From Acinetobacter indicus CIP 110367 (GTDB lineage: Bacteria > Pseudomonadota > Gammaproteobacteria > Pseudomonadales > Moraxellaceae), in assembly GCF_000488255.1 (NCBI RefSeq), contig NZ_KI530760.1, forward strand, positions 1-62,250: 62,250 nucleotides of DNA, given 5' to 3'. Position 1 is the first letter of the stretch. Each line of letters begins with the position of its first letter. This document shows positions 35,693 through 48,204 of this stretch, piece by piece. The position numbers were made by a program, and so were the translations under genes. The notes beneath the pieces were generated by a model that saw only the letters and a list, made by a program, of their open reading frames with translations, did no database searches and was not told the DNA's origin.

Positions 35693-37072
35693 ATGCTTTG
35701 GACGGACTGCTTAAATCGCTTGCGACAAGAGCTCTCTGGGAATGTCTTTACGATGTGGATTCGCCCATTAGTTGCAGAAGAATCAGAAGATACTTTACGT
35801 TTATATGCACCGAACCCGTATTGGACCCGCTATATTCAGGAACACCATCTTGAGCTGATCACGATTCTGGCCGAACAACTGTCTGAAGGACGGGTACGTA
35901 AAGTTGAAATCCTGGTCGATTCCCGTCCGGGCGCCATTTTATCGGCCAGTGAACAGCCGGCGACCACTACCGCTGCTTTAGAGTCAGCACCGGCACCGGT
36001 CAGCCGTCCAAAAAAGGACAAAGAAGAGAGTGGCAGCAAAAACAGCCGCAAGCGTCAGTTAAACCCTTTATTTACCTTTTCTTTATTTGTAGAAGGCCGT
36101 TCTAACCAGATGGCGGCAGAAACCTGCCGTAAAGTATTGACCCATCTGGGCGCTTCACAACATAACCCGCTATTTTTATATGGCCCGACCGGTCTGGGTA
36201 AAACCCACTTGATGCAGGCAGTGGGAAATGCCTTGTTGCAGGCCAAGCCAAATGCCCGGGTCATGTATATGACTGCTGAAAGCTTTGTACATGACTTTGT
36301 CAGCTCGCTACAGCAGGGTAAGGTCGAAGAATTCAAGAAAAATTGCCGTTCACTCGATCTGCTCTTGGTTGATGACATTCATTTGCTGGCCGGTAAAGAG
36401 GCCAGTCTGGTGGAATTCTTCTATACCTTTAATGCCTTATTGGATGAATCTAAGCAGATTATTCTGACGTCAGACCGTTATCCAAAAGAACTGACCGAAC
36501 TGGACCCACGTCTGGTATCGCGTTTTTCCTGGGGCCTGTCGGTGGGGGTAGAACCGCCCGATATTGAAACCCGGATTGAAATTCTATTAAAGAAAGCCGA
36601 AAGCAGTGGCGTCGATTTACCGCGCAACTGTGCCTTGTTTATTGCCCAGCAGGTGGTCGCCAACGTGCGTGAACTGGAAGGCGCCTTAAATAAGGTGGTC
36701 GCGATTTCCCGTTTTAAAGGCACCGTGATTGATCTGGATGTGGTGCGTGAATCTCTAAAAGATGTGCTGGCGATTCGTGCGCGTACCATCAGTACCGAAA
36801 ATATCCAGCGTGTGGTCAGTGAATATTTCCGTATTCCACTGAAAGAATTGGTCGGGCCAAAACGTACCCGGATTTATGCCCGTCCACGGCAGCTGGCGAT
36901 GGGGCTGGCCCGTGAACTGACCGGTGACAGTTTCCCCGAAATTGGCATGGCTTTTGGTGGTCGTGACCACAGTACCGTGATGCATGCCTGCGAGAAAGTA
37001 CAAAGCCTTCGCGAAGAAGATCCAATCTTCAACGAGGACTATAAAAACCTGCAACGCCTGTTGCAAAGTTAG
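35693..37072 (+). CDS. dnaA: Chromosomal replication initiator DnaA
   Basis: A 459-aa AAA+ initiator. Domain I (1-85, LWTDCLNRLRQELSGNVFTM) is followed by a Pro/Ala/Lys-rich linker (about 85-130). The AAA+ domain has Walker A GPTGLGKTHLMQAV and Walker B LLLVDDIHLLAG. The C-terminal DNA-binding domain has GGRDHSTVMHACEK. The start MLWTDCL at 35693 is the DnaA-typical N-terminus, and a 6-codon extension is discarded. It is followed by dnaN after 110 bp. Confidence 0.98.
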   Translation: MLWTDCLNRLRQELSGNVFTMWIRPLVAEESEDTLRLYAPNPYWTRYIQEHHLELITILAEQLSEGRVRKVEILVDSRPGAILSASEQPATTTAALESAPAPVSRPKKDKEESGSKNSRKRQLNPLFTFSLFVEGRSNQMAAETCRKVLTHLGASQHNPLFLYGPTGLGKTHLMQAVGNALLQAKPNARVMYMTAESFVHDFVSSLQQGKVEEFKKNCRSLDLLLVDDIHLLAGKEASLVEFFYTFNALLDESKQIILTSDRYPKELTELDPRLVSRFSWGLSVGVEPPDIETRIEILLKKAESSGVDLPRNCALFIAQQVVANVRELEGALNKVVAISRFKGTVIDLDVVRESLKDVLAIRARTISTENIQRVVSEYFRIPLKELVGPKRTRIYARPRQLAMGLARELTGDSFPEIGMAFGGRDHSTVMHACEKVQSLREEDPIFNEDYKNLQRLLQS

Positions 37073-37182
37073 GCCGGTTTGGTCAAATTCTGTTCTTGCA
37101 ATGCGGCATATTCTGCCGCATAGTACACTGCTAAAAAATTAATTTTTATCTTCATCATCTTCAGTTGTTAGAGGAATGTACC

Positions 37183-38331
37183 GTGCGTTTAAAAATCGCC
37201 AAAGAAAGCTTACTCAATGTTCTATCACATGTTGTAGGAGCGGTTGAACGTCGCCATACGTTAAACATTTTATCTAACGTGAAAGTTCAGGTGACCGAAC
37301 AGGCGCTGACCATTACCGGTTCCGATCTGGAAGTTGAGCTGGTGGCCAGTACGGTTCTGGCTGAAGGTGCATGTTTACAGGCGGGTGAGACCACAGTGCC
37401 GGCACGTAAACTGATGGATATCTGTAAATCTTTGCCGACTGCGGCTTTAATTGACCTGCAGATTACTGAAGATCAGCGCTGTATTTTAAAATCAGGCAAC
37501 AGCCGTTTCGTGTTGGGCACTTTACCAGCCGAAGATTATCCGTTATTGGCCACTGAAAATACTCAAGGCACACAGGTAGCGGTGACCCAGCGTGAATTAA
37601 AACGTTTATTTGAAAAAACCGCCTTTGCCATGGCGGTGCAGGATGTACGTTTCTATTTGACCGGCACCTTGCTGGAAATTGATGAAAACCAGCTGCGCGC
37701 TGTGACTACCGATGGCCACCGTTTGGCATTATGTGAAACCGGTGCCTCTTCAAATGCGACGCAGCCAATTCAGGCGATTGTGCCACGTAAAGCCGTGGGT
37801 GAATTACAGCGTTTGCTCAGTATTGAAGATGAGCAACTATCCCTGTTAATTGGTCGTGAACTGTTAAATGTAACTATTTCCGTGCCGAGTCGTGACAAAG
37901 AGCAGGGTGATATTACCGTGCGTTTCACCACCAAGTTAATTGACGGTAAATTCCCGGATTACCGCCGTGTGATTCCACGTGGTGGCGATAAGGTGGTGAT
38001 GATTGCACATGACGTGTTCAAGCAGTCGTTACAGCGTGTGGCGATTTTAAGTAATGAAAAATTACGCGGCGTATTCCTGAACTTTAATGCAGATTCACTA
38101 CAATTACGCGCCAACAACCCGGAGCAGGATGAAGCGATTGAAGACCTGGCCGTGCAATACAACAATGCACCGCTGGAAATGTCGTTCAATGCCCAGTATC
38201 TGCTGGATGTATTAGGTGCACTGGATGGTGATGATGTGGCAATGACCATGACCGAAGCCAACCAGTCGGTACTGGTACAGGACCCGGCGCAGCAAGATCA
38301 AACCTATGTTGTGATGCCGATGCGTGTCTAA
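37183..38331 (+). CDS. dnaN: DNA polymerase III sliding clamp (beta subunit)
   Basis: A 382-aa ring-forming processivity clamp. It starts with GTG (RLKIAKESLLNVLSHVVGAV) 6 bp after GAGGAA; an upstream in-frame ATG would add six non-conserved residues. Three repeated clamp domains are present. The C-terminus ends YVVMPMRV, the usual clamp end forming part of the partner-binding groove. Co-transcribed with recF. Confidence 0.97.
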   Translation: MRLKIAKESLLNVLSHVVGAVERRHTLNILSNVKVQVTEQALTITGSDLEVELVASTVLAEGACLQAGETTVPARKLMDICKSLPTAALIDLQITEDQRCILKSGNSRFVLGTLPAEDYPLLATENTQGTQVAVTQRELKRLFEKTAFAMAVQDVRFYLTGTLLEIDENQLRAVTTDGHRLALCETGASSNATQPIQAIVPRKAVGELQRLLSIEDEQLSLLIGRELLNVTISVPSRDKEQGDITVRFTTKLIDGKFPDYRRVIPRGGDKVVMIAHDVFKQSLQRVAILSNEKLRGVFLNFNADSLQLRANNPEQDEAIEDLAVQYNNAPLEMSFNAQYLLDVLGALDGDDVAMTMTEANQSVLVQDPAQQDQTYVVMPMRV

Positions 38332-38355
38332 GCTTGTATGTGATCTGACACGATT

Positions 38356-39438
38356 ATGCATATTACGCGTTTAAATATAGAACGTGTTCGAAACTTAAAA
38401 GCGGTTGCACTCGTCGGGTTGCAGCCGTTTAATGTCTTTTATGGTGCCAATGGCTCCGGTAAAACCTCGATTCTGGAAGCCATTCATTTACTGGCCACCG
38501 GTCGTTCCTTTCGTACCCATATCCCCAAAAACTATATTCAGCATGATGCCCAGGAGGCGATTGTATTTGCCCAATCGCCCACCGAAAAAATTGGCATGCA
38601 AAAACTGCTGTCTGGTGAACAGCTGATTAAGGTCAATGGCGATCATATTGCCACCCAGGGACAGCTGGCCAAACTGCTGCCGCTACAACTGATTGATCCG
38701 CAAAGTACCGATATTATCGACCACGGCGCCAAACCGCGACGCCAGCTGCTGGACTGGATGATGTTCCACGTGGAACCAGAGTTTTATCATGCCTGGCAAT
38801 ACTATTCGCGGGCCTTAAAACAGCGTAACAGCTTACTAAAAACCCGGCGTCATTTAAGCCTGCCTGAGCTGGAACCGTGGAACCAGATGCTGAGCCAGTA
38901 TGGTGAAATGCTGCATCTGCAACGCTACAGTATTATCGAGCAGTGGCAGCACTATTTTCAGCAGGATTTACAGCAGTTGTTGCCCGATTTAAATATTCGC
39001 CTGGAATACCATCCGGGATTTCATCCGGAACCGGGTTTAATGAGCGATTTGGTCAATCATCATCAGAAAGATGTGGAACGCCGCTATACCGAATATGGAC
39101 CGCATCGCGCAGATTTACGTTTAAAAACAGCGACGGGCGATGCCGATGTGGTGCTGTCACGCGGACAAAAAAAGTTATTGATCATGGCTTTAAAACTGTC
39201 ACAGATTGCAATGCTGCATGCGTGCAATAAGGAAACTGTGGTATTATTAGATGATCTGACAGCAGAATTAGATTTAACCGCGCAACGACGTTTAATTGAG
39301 CGATTGAGCCAACTTGGTAGTCAAGTTTTTATTACCACCTTAGACCATGAATCAGTGCAGAATCACTTACATGATTTGTCTATTTCCTATCAATTATTCA
39401 ATGTTGAAAACGGTACTGTTCAAGTTGTTGTGCAATAG
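38356..39438 (+). CDS. recF: DNA replication and repair protein RecF
   Basis: A 360-aa SMC-like ATPase that loads RecA at gaps. Walker A is [19 protein letters not shown] near residue 30. The signature [17 protein letters not shown] is near 264, and Walker [13 protein letters not shown] near 290. It lies 24 bp after dnaN and 42 bp before gyrB, so it sits in the dnaA-dnaN-recF-gyrB cluster. Confidence 0.96.
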   Translation: MHITRLNIERVRNLKAVALVGLQPFNVFYGANGSGKTSILEAIHLLATGRSFRTHIPKNYIQHDAQEAIVFAQSPTEKIGMQKLLSGEQLIKVNGDHIATQGQLAKLLPLQLIDPQSTDIIDHGAKPRRQLLDWMMFHVEPEFYHAWQYYSRALKQRNSLLKTRRHLSLPELEPWNQMLSQYGEMLHLQRYSIIEQWQHYFQQDLQQLLPDLNIRLEYHPGFHPEPGLMSDLVNHHQKDVERRYTEYGPHRADLRLKTATGDADVVLSRGQKKLLIMALKLSQIAMLHACNKETVVLLDDLTAELDLTAQRRLIERLSQLGSQVFITTLDHESVQNHLHDLSISYQLFNVENGTVQVVVQ

Positions 39439-39471
39439 TTTTTTATCTTTGGATAGACCAGTTTTTACTAG

Positions 39472-41949
<2,478 letters not shown>

Positions 41950-41962
41950 GCGGCATGATTCA

Positions 41963-41996
41963 AAAAAAGCGCCTAGAAGGCGCTTTTTATTTTTTT
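41963..41996 (+). terminator. gyrB terminator
   Basis: Stem AAAAGCGCC/GGCGCTTTT, loop TAGAA, T-rich tail. A-rich on the other side, so it could also act on the convergent dehydrogenase gene. Confidence 0.88.
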
Positions 41997-42003
41997 AGTA
42001 CAT

Positions 42004-43167
42004 TTACGGTGTCAGAATGACTTTACGACAGTCTTCTTCCTTCTTATCAAAAATACGGTAACCTTCCGCAGCATCTTCCAGTTTCATGCGATGGGTAATA
42101 ATCACATCTGGAGACAGATCTCCATTTTCAATATGTTCGAGCAACTGCGGCAAGTATTTATGCACATGGGTTTGTCCCATTTTAAAAGTCAAACCTTTGT
42201 CAAAGGCATCACCAAACAGGAAGCCATGAATTGGACCGGCATAAACCCCCGGTACACTCACCACACCGCCGCGTCGGACTGCTGCAATACATTGTCTGAG
42301 CGCTGAACCACTCGAACCTTCTAATTTCAGGTTGGTCATTACGGTTTCCAGAACACTACCTTTGGCTTCGAAACCAACGGCATCAATAACCGCGTCAACA
42401 CCACGATAACCTGCTGTATTTTGAATAATAAATTCAGCTGCATCGACTTCATCAAAGTTGACCGGAATGACCCCATAGGTTTGATGAGCAAATCGCAAGC
42501 GATAAGGGTGATGGTCTACCATGAAGATCTGTTCGGCACCGAGCATCCGTGCACAAGCTGCAGATAACAGACCGACTGGACCAGCACCATAAATTGCCAC
42601 TGTAGAACCACGGGTGACTTGAGCATTGGTTACTGCCTGCCAGGCTGTTGGCAGAATATCGGTCAGGAATAATACTTTTTCATCAGGCAAGGAGCCGGGA
42701 ACCTTAAACGGTCCGACATTCCCTTTGGGAATCCGCACATATTCAGCCTGACCACCCGGAACACCACCATACAGGTGGCTAAAGCCAAACAAGGCCGCTC
42801 CTGGTGGAATCTGTTTTTTATTGAGAATTGCACCACGACCCGTATTGGTATTTTCACAGGCAGCCATGAGTTCATGTTCACAGAAAAAACAGTGACCGCA
42901 TGCAATGACAAAGGGAATGATCACCCGGTCACCTTTTTTGACTTCTGTCACTGCAGGGCCGACTTCTTCTACAACTCCCATAAATTCATGGCCGAAAATA
43001 TCACCGTCTTCAGTGGCCGGGATTTTACCCCGGTATAGATGTAGATCTGAGCCACAGATAGCGGTGGCTGTCACCCTTAAAATAACGTCATCTGGTTCCT
43101 GAATCACTGGATCTGGAACAAATTCAACTCGTACATCCCGAGCACCATGATAGGTAAGAGCACGCAT
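42004..43167 (-). CDS. Zinc-dependent medium-chain dehydrogenase (formaldehyde/alcohol dehydrogenase-like)
   Basis: A 387-aa MDR enzyme. Catalytic zinc ligands are in [12 protein letters not shown] and FGHEFMG. The structural-zinc-like segment [20 protein letters not shown] has several Cys. The NAD-binding motif GAGPVGLL is near residue 180. The length and the long lobe (about 115-150) resemble glutathione-independent formaldehyde dehydrogenase-type proteins. The exact substrate is open. GAGGAAATC is the ribosome-binding site. Confidence 0.85.
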   Translation of the reverse strand: MRALTYHGARDVRVEFVPDPVIQEPDDVILRVTATAICGSDLHLYRGKIPATEDGDIFGHEFMGVVEEVGPAVTEVKKGDRVIIPFVIACGHCFFCEHELMAACENTNTGRGAILNKKQIPPGAALFGFSHLYGGVPGGQAEYVRIPKGNVGPFKVPGSLPDEKVLFLTDILPTAWQAVTNAQVTRGSTVAIYGAGPVGLLSAACARMLGAEQIFMVDHHPYRLRFAHQTYGVIPVNFDEVDAAEFIIQNTAGYRGVDAVIDAVGFEAKGSVLETVMTNLKLEGSSGSALRQCIAAVRRGGVVSVPGVYAGPIHGFLFGDAFDKGLTFKMGQTHVHKYLPQLLEHIENGDLSPDVIITHRMKLEDAAEGYRIFDKKEEDCRKVILTP

Positions 43168-43440
43168 GCGGATTTCCTCTCTAGTTCAACATAAATAGTC
43201 TCAAATAAGGCTGCTGATTATTAAAAAGCCTTTTTATTAGAGCCTTATAACCTGACCTAAAGCTGTAAATTAATGTATGAAATAAGGAAGCCGAGTGTTT
43301 AAACAATAAACTTATATAGTACTTGCGTAATTCACTACAAAATATGTCAAAAATCGAGTAAATGATTAACAAAGCTGAGAAGTGTAGGAAAATAGGTAAG
43401 AGAAAAGATTTACTAATAGCAGAGAAAATATAAACCCATA

Positions 43441-43476
43441 AAAAAAGGATCAGTAACTGTAGTTACTGATCCTTGA
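43441..43476. terminator. Terminator of the ABC-F gene
   Basis: Perfect 14-bp stem AAGGATCAGTAACT/AGTTACTGATCCTT with a 2-nt loop centre and A6 on the left, acting on minus-strand transcripts. The other 270 bp up to the dehydrogenase start hold nothing I recognise. Confidence 0.85.
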
Positions 43477-43497
43477 AGCTTTAAATGAATATTAAAA

Positions 43498-45435
43498 TTA
43501 ACTTTCCTGGAAAGACTGTTCCAGTTCTTCTAATTCCATCATCAGTTCCAGCATGGTTTCTTCGGCCAGTTCCAGCGTGGCTTTTAAGCTGGTTTGCTCA
43601 TTCATCAGCTTGAGCAAATCTTCTTTACGCGAAGCTTCATACAGGCTGCTGTCAGCCAGCTGTTCTTCAATACTGGCCAGACGGGGCTGGATTTTTTCAA
43701 TCTGGCTTTCACATTGTTCAATTTTTTTCCGCAGCGGACGGGTTTCTTCACGGCGCTGCGCCGCCAGTTTGCGTTGTGCTTCTTTATCGATTTTGGCAGG
43801 TGCGGCAGTCTTGTTGGTACTGGCGCTGGCCTGTGCCAAGGCGGTTTGGGCATTGATCTGCTGCTGGCGGGCCTCACGTAACCATTTGGCATAATCCTGC
43901 AAATCACCGGAAAATTCAGTACAGCGTCCGGCATGCACCAACAGCAGGTCATCACAGACACTGGCGATTAGCTGACGTTCGTGCGATACCAGTACCACTG
44001 CGCCTTCAAAATCCTGTAAGGCCATGCTTAGGGCATGACGCATGTCTAAATCCAGATGGTTGGTCGGTTCATCCAAAATCAGTACATTCGGGCGCTGCCA
44101 GACAATCAGCGCCAAGGCCAGACGGGCACGTTCACCACCGGAGAAGCTTTCGCACGGCGTATCCATGCGTTCACCGCTAAAACCGAAACTGCCGAGAAAC
44201 GAACGTAGGGTGGCTTCACTGATCTGTTTGTCGGCCAGACGTGACAATTGCAGCATCGGGCTGGCCTGCGCATCCAGTGCATCCATCTGATGCTGGGCAA
44301 AGTAACCAATATTCAGCAGTTCAGAGGCTTTGCGCTGGCCATTTAAAAGCGCTAAATCACCAACCAGTGATTTAATTAGAGTAGATTTACCGGCGCCGTT
44401 CATGCCCAGCAGGCCAATACGCGAGCTTGGGGTAATCTGCAGACTGATTTTGCTGGCAATACTTTTGCCCGGATAGCCAATTTCTGCCTGATCCAGAGTC
44501 AGTAAGGGTGAACTCATTTTGGTGGGTTCACGGAAACTGAAGGTAAACGGGGTATCGACATGCGCCGGTGCCAGCAACTGCATTTTTTCCAGCTGTTTAA
44601 TCCGGCTTTGCGCCTGACGCGCCTTGGTAGCTTTGGCTTTAAAACGGTCAATAAATTTTTGCAGATGTGCGCGGGCTTCAACCTGCTTTTCAAAGGCCTG
44701 TTGCTGCTGGGCCAGACGTTCGCTGCGGGTCACTTCAAAGGTCGAGTAATTGCCGGTATATAAGGTCAGTTCCTGATTTTCAATATGCAGGATATGATCG
44801 GTCACTGCATCGAGAAAATCGCGGTCATGTGAAATCAGGATTAAAGTGCCTTCATAGGCATTGAGCCAGTCTTCAAGCCATAAAATGGCATCTAAATCCA
44901 AGTGGTTGGTTGGCTCATCCAGAAGCAGTAAATCGGAGCGGCTCATCAGGGTGCGCGCCAGATTTAAACGCATCCGCCATCCACCAGAAAAACTGGAAAC
45001 ATCCAGACGTAGCTGATGTTCCATAAAACCTAAACCAGCCATCAGCTGGGCGGCTTTAGATGGGGCAGAATAGCCATGAATTTCATCAAAACGGCCATGT
45101 AATTGTGCCAGTTCGCTGTCACTGAGCTGTTCAGGTTGTGCCAGCTGTTTCTGAATCTGCCAGTATTCTTCATCGCCCGATAACACAAAATCCAGCGCCG
45201 GCATATCCAGGGCTTTGACTTCCTGGGCCATGTGCGCAACGGTCCAGCCCGACGGACGGGTCAGGCTGCCTTCATCTGCCCCCAGTTCTCCCAATAAGGC
45301 GGCAAATAAGGTCGATTTGCCGGCGCCATTGACTCCGGTGAGGCCAACTTTCCAACCCGGATGGATCTGCATGGACGCTTTTTGAAATAAGACACGACCA
45401 CCACGGCGTAAAGAGACTTGGTCAAATTGAATCAT
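43498..45435 (-). CDS. yheS: ABC-F family ATPase, YheS-like
   Basis: A 645-aa cytoplasmic protein with two ABC domains and no membrane segment. The Walker A motifs are GVNGAGKSTLFAAL (about 35) and GMNGAGKSTLIKSL (about 345). The signatures are SFSGGWRMRLNLA and SFSGGERARLALA, each followed by LLLDEPTNHLDLD-type Walker B. A charged inter-domain linker (about 240-290) and a coiled-coil C-terminus (about 560-645) are present. ABC-F proteins act on ribosomes; YheS relieves stalls on certain nascent chains. The start MIQFDQVSL is taken rather than a GTG three codons upstream. Confidence 0.9.
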   Translation of the reverse strand: MIQFDQVSLRRGGRVLFQKASMQIHPGWKVGLTGVNGAGKSTLFAALLGELGADEGSLTRPSGWTVAHMAQEVKALDMPALDFVLSGDEEYWQIQKQLAQPEQLSDSELAQLHGRFDEIHGYSAPSKAAQLMAGLGFMEHQLRLDVSSFSGGWRMRLNLARTLMSRSDLLLLDEPTNHLDLDAILWLEDWLNAYEGTLILISHDRDFLDAVTDHILHIENQELTLYTGNYSTFEVTRSERLAQQQQAFEKQVEARAHLQKFIDRFKAKATKARQAQSRIKQLEKMQLLAPAHVDTPFTFSFREPTKMSSPLLTLDQAEIGYPGKSIASKISLQITPSSRIGLLGMNGAGKSTLIKSLVGDLALLNGQRKASELLNIGYFAQHQMDALDAQASPMLQLSRLADKQISEATLRSFLGSFGFSGERMDTPCESFSGGERARLALALIVWQRPNVLILDEPTNHLDLDMRHALSMALQDFEGAVVLVSHERQLIASVCDDLLLVHAGRCTEFSGDLQDYAKWLREARQQQINAQTALAQASASTNKTAAPAKIDKEAQRKLAAQRREETRPLRKKIEQCESQIEKIQPRLASIEEQLADSSLYEASRKEDLLKLMNEQTSLKATLELAEETMLELMMELEELEQSFQES

Positions 45436-45667
45436 TGGACTCACTAAACTCAGGAACAGAATGCGCCTATTCTAAAGGATGCGCTCTGGAAAACAAAAAG
45501 CTGGCGCAGTTTATTTCAGGCGCTACAGCAACACATCGCAAAAAATAATGAAAAAGCGGGCGCCGTGTCATCTATCGGAAAGCGGCTATGCAGGGTTTTT
45601 TTATAAAACCAAGCCCGATATATTAAAATTTCTGATAAAAAACAAAAACAAATGTACGGTGACAAAA

Positions 45668-46675
45668 ATGAAAAACGGAGTTTTGTTGTTGTCGACACTG
45701 GCCTTGTGTGGCGTCAGTGGCCTGGCTCAGGCCAATCCGCAGGTCTGTGTTTTTGATCTGTTGGGACGGGCCGGAGAATCCTATAAATTGCTGGAAGAAT
45801 GGGCCTTGGCCAGCAAGCGCTGGGGCAGCAATGTCAGTCTGAAAGCCTATCAGGATGAAGCCCAGGTCGAGCGCGATTTTAAGGCGGGCAAGTGTGATGG
45901 TGCCTATATGACCTCAATGCGGGCGCGGCAATACAATAAATTTGCCGGTTCGATTGATGCACTGGGCGGTGTGCCAAGTAATAGCATTGCCCAGAAAGCC
46001 ATTAGTTATGTGCTGGACCGGCGCAATAACCGCCGTCTGGTGACCCGGATTGGCCAGGAAACCTTTGAAGTGGCTGGCATCGGCCAGATTGGCTCGGCCT
46101 ATATTTTTGTTAAAGATCGGGCCATGAACTCGGTTGAGCACATTAAAAACCGGAAATTTGCGATTCTGCATTATGATCCGGCACAAAAAATGATGGTGGA
46201 GCGGGTCGGTGGTATTGCAGTCGATTCCGATATTTCCAATTTTGTACGCAAGTTTAATCAGGGCGAGGTTGATATTGTGGCCGCACCGGCCTATGCCTTT
46301 AAACCGCTGGAAATTGGAAAAGGTTTGGGCACACGCGGTGCCATGATTGATTTTCCGGTGGTCAATGTCACGGCGGACCTGATTATCCGGCCAGAAAAAT
46401 TCGCAGATGGTTTTGCAGTGCAGTCCCGGCGCTGGTTTGTCCAGCAGATTCCGAAAAACTTTGCCATGGTGAAACGTCTGGAAGCGGAAATTCCAAATAA
46501 ATACCGCACCCGACTCAGCAAGGAAGATCAGGACAAATACCAGAAACTGCTACGTGATGGCCGCATCGAACTGACCGAAAAAGGCATTTATGATGGCTCA
46601 ATGATGCGGGTCCTGAAACGGGCACGTTGCACGGTAGAACGTACCAATTTTGAATGTTCACTTGGTGGCGAATAG
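45668..46675 (+). CDS. AdeT1/2-like putative solute-binding protein, paralogue 1
   Basis: A 335-aa secreted protein with a signal peptide (MKNGVLLLSTLALCGVSGLA, cleaved near AQA). The mature part starts VCVFDLLGRAGESYKLLEEW and has the conserved blocks DFKAGKCDGAYMTSMRARQY and NKFAGSIDALGGVPSN. The C-terminus has CTVERTNFECSLGGE, likely a disulfide. This matches the Acinetobacter AdeT1/AdeT2 family, now described as putative periplasmic solute-binding proteins, though first reported as efflux components. The start was chosen at the signal peptide; the 63-codon extension is not protein-like. A separate promoter is likely. Confidence 0.82.
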   Translation: MKNGVLLLSTLALCGVSGLAQANPQVCVFDLLGRAGESYKLLEEWALASKRWGSNVSLKAYQDEAQVERDFKAGKCDGAYMTSMRARQYNKFAGSIDALGGVPSNSIAQKAISYVLDRRNNRRLVTRIGQETFEVAGIGQIGSAYIFVKDRAMNSVEHIKNRKFAILHYDPAQKMMVERVGGIAVDSDISNFVRKFNQGEVDIVAAPAYAFKPLEIGKGLGTRGAMIDFPVVNVTADLIIRPEKFADGFAVQSRRWFVQQIPKNFAMVKRLEAEIPNKYRTRLSKEDQDKYQKLLRDGRIELTEKGIYDGSMMRVLKRARCTVERTNFECSLGGE

Positions 46676-46760
46676 AGAAAATGGTTATAAGTTTGTAAAA
46701 AAGTGGCCGTGATGTGTAAATTTTCGCCGCGCTACCTGAAATTTTTAAGCCATTGAAAAT

Positions 46761-46800
46761 GCTGCTGATCTCTGCAATTTGTGGGTTTGAGATCAGCAGC
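46761..46800. other. Perfect 12-bp inverted repeat between AdeT-like paralogues 1 and 2
   Basis: GCTGCTGATCTC (46761-46772) and GAGATCAGCAGC (46789-46800) with a 16-nt loop and no T-run. It may be a Rho-independent terminator without a tail, an mRNA 3'-end stabiliser or an operator. Confidence 0.6.
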
Positions 46801-46932
46801 TGTATAAATTGAATTGGTCACGATTTAAAAATATTTGGAGTAAAAGCTCTATTTTTTTAAAAACAAGTTGCTTAATATTCAGCAAGTGTATGGACACTCT
46901 TGATGAAAGACGATTCTGTAAGGACAAATACA

Positions 46933-47943
46933 ATGAAAAAAACAATTCTCGCGCTTTCTGCGCTGGCTACTTTGGGTATGGCCAGCAATGCTCAGGCAGC
47001 CAAGGTCGATGTATGTATCTTCGATTTACTCGGCAAATCTGGTGAATCTTATCAAATGGCCCAGGAATGGGCGCTGGCCGCGAAAGGCTGGGGCGCAGAC
47101 ATCAACCTGATTCCCCGTCAGGATGAAGCCGTGGCCGATAACGACTTTAAAGCCGGCAAATGTGATGCGGTTTTCCTGACTGCGATGCGTGCCCGTCAGT
47201 ACAATAAATTTGCCGGTTCGATTGATGCACTGGGTGGTGTGCCCAGCAATGCCATTGCCCAACGTGCGATTACTTTTGCCCTGGACAAACGTAATGCCGG
47301 CAAAATGGTCACCAATCTGGGGGGTAAAAAATATGAAGTGGCGGGAATTGCACCTTTAGGTTCGGCCTTTATTTTCGTCCGTGACAAGAATATTGATTCG
47401 ATTGAAAAAGCTGCCGGCAAGAAATTTGCGGTACTGGGCTATGATGATGCACAAAAAATTATGGTGCAACGTGTCGGTGCTCAGGCGGTAATCTCCGATG
47501 TGTCTAACTTTGTGGCGAAATTTAATAATGGCCAGGTCGATATGGTTGGTGCGCCAGCCTATGCCTATAAGCCGCTGGAAATCTATAAAGGCTTGGGCAG
47601 CAAAGGCGCCATGTTTAATTTCCCGGTACTGCATGTCACGGCTGATTTAGTAATTAGTCCGGAGAAATTCCCGGCTGGTTTTGGCCAGAAATCGCGTGAC
47701 TGGTTCTCGAAAAACCTGCCAAAAAGTTTGGGCATGATTAAACGTCTGGAAGCAGGCATTCCGGCCAAATACAAAATGAACCTGAGCGCGGAAGAGAAAA
47801 CCAAATACCAGAAGTTATTACGTGAGGGGCGGATGGATATGACCAAGCGCGGTATTTATGATGCATCGATGATGAGCGTACTCAAACGTGCCCGCTGTTC
47901 TGTCGATAAAGCCAACTTCGAGTGTTCACTGGGCGGTGAATAA
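46933..47943 (+). CDS. AdeT1/2-like putative solute-binding protein, paralogue 2
   Basis: A 336-aa protein with a signal peptide (MKKTILALSALATLGMASNA then QA). It is closely similar to paralogue 1 along its full length: KVDVCIFDLLGKSGESYQMA, NDFKAGKCDAVFLTAMRARQ, AGSIDALGGVPSNAIAQRA and a C-terminal CSVDKANFECSLGGE. Of the three it is closest to what I know of AdeT1/2. AAGGA is the ribosome-binding site. A GC hairpin (CCGGCA/TGCCGG, 47968-47983) follows. The third copy lies on the other side of the inserted IS607 element. Confidence 0.85.
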   Translation: MKKTILALSALATLGMASNAQAAKVDVCIFDLLGKSGESYQMAQEWALAAKGWGADINLIPRQDEAVADNDFKAGKCDAVFLTAMRARQYNKFAGSIDALGGVPSNAIAQRAITFALDKRNAGKMVTNLGGKKYEVAGIAPLGSAFIFVRDKNIDSIEKAAGKKFAVLGYDDAQKIMVQRVGAQAVISDVSNFVAKFNNGQVDMVGAPAYAYKPLEIYKGLGSKGAMFNFPVLHVTADLVISPEKFPAGFGQKSRDWFSKNLPKSLGMIKRLEAGIPAKYKMNLSAEEKTKYQKLLREGRMDMTKRGIYDASMMSVLKRARCSVDKANFECSLGGE

Positions 47944-48147
47944 GCTTCATTTTTAAGGAAAAACAACCCGGCATTTGTGCCGGATTGTTGCGTCTGGAAC
48001 CTTGTCACTTGGGCCATTGCAGTTCAGGTCAAATCACGTAAGCTAATTAAAAACAATAGTTTCATCTTTGCCCAAGCCTAAAAAAATAGAGATGAGTTGT
48101 ATCATCCAAGGCATACAGACAGGAGTGAATTATACCAAATAATTATA

Positions 48148-48175
48148 TTGACAAATATAGTCAAACATATACAAT
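48148..48175 (+). promoter_or_regulatory. Predicted promoter of the IS607 operon, copy 1
   Basis: Consensus -35 TTGACA (48148-48153), 16-bp spacer and -10 TACAAT (48170-48175), 29 bp before the first ORF. In copy 2 the -35 reads TTCACA. TTGAC..GTCAA around it forms a small palindrome that could bind the element's own recombinase. Confidence 0.6.
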
Positions 48176-48204
48176 TTAGGTATTAAATTTTAAAAAAACT
48201 TGCA

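Noticed and set aside
43181..43372. 63-codon minus-strand frame upstream of the dehydrogenase gene
   Set aside because: AT-rich intergenic DNA without a ribosome-binding site or recognisable protein.
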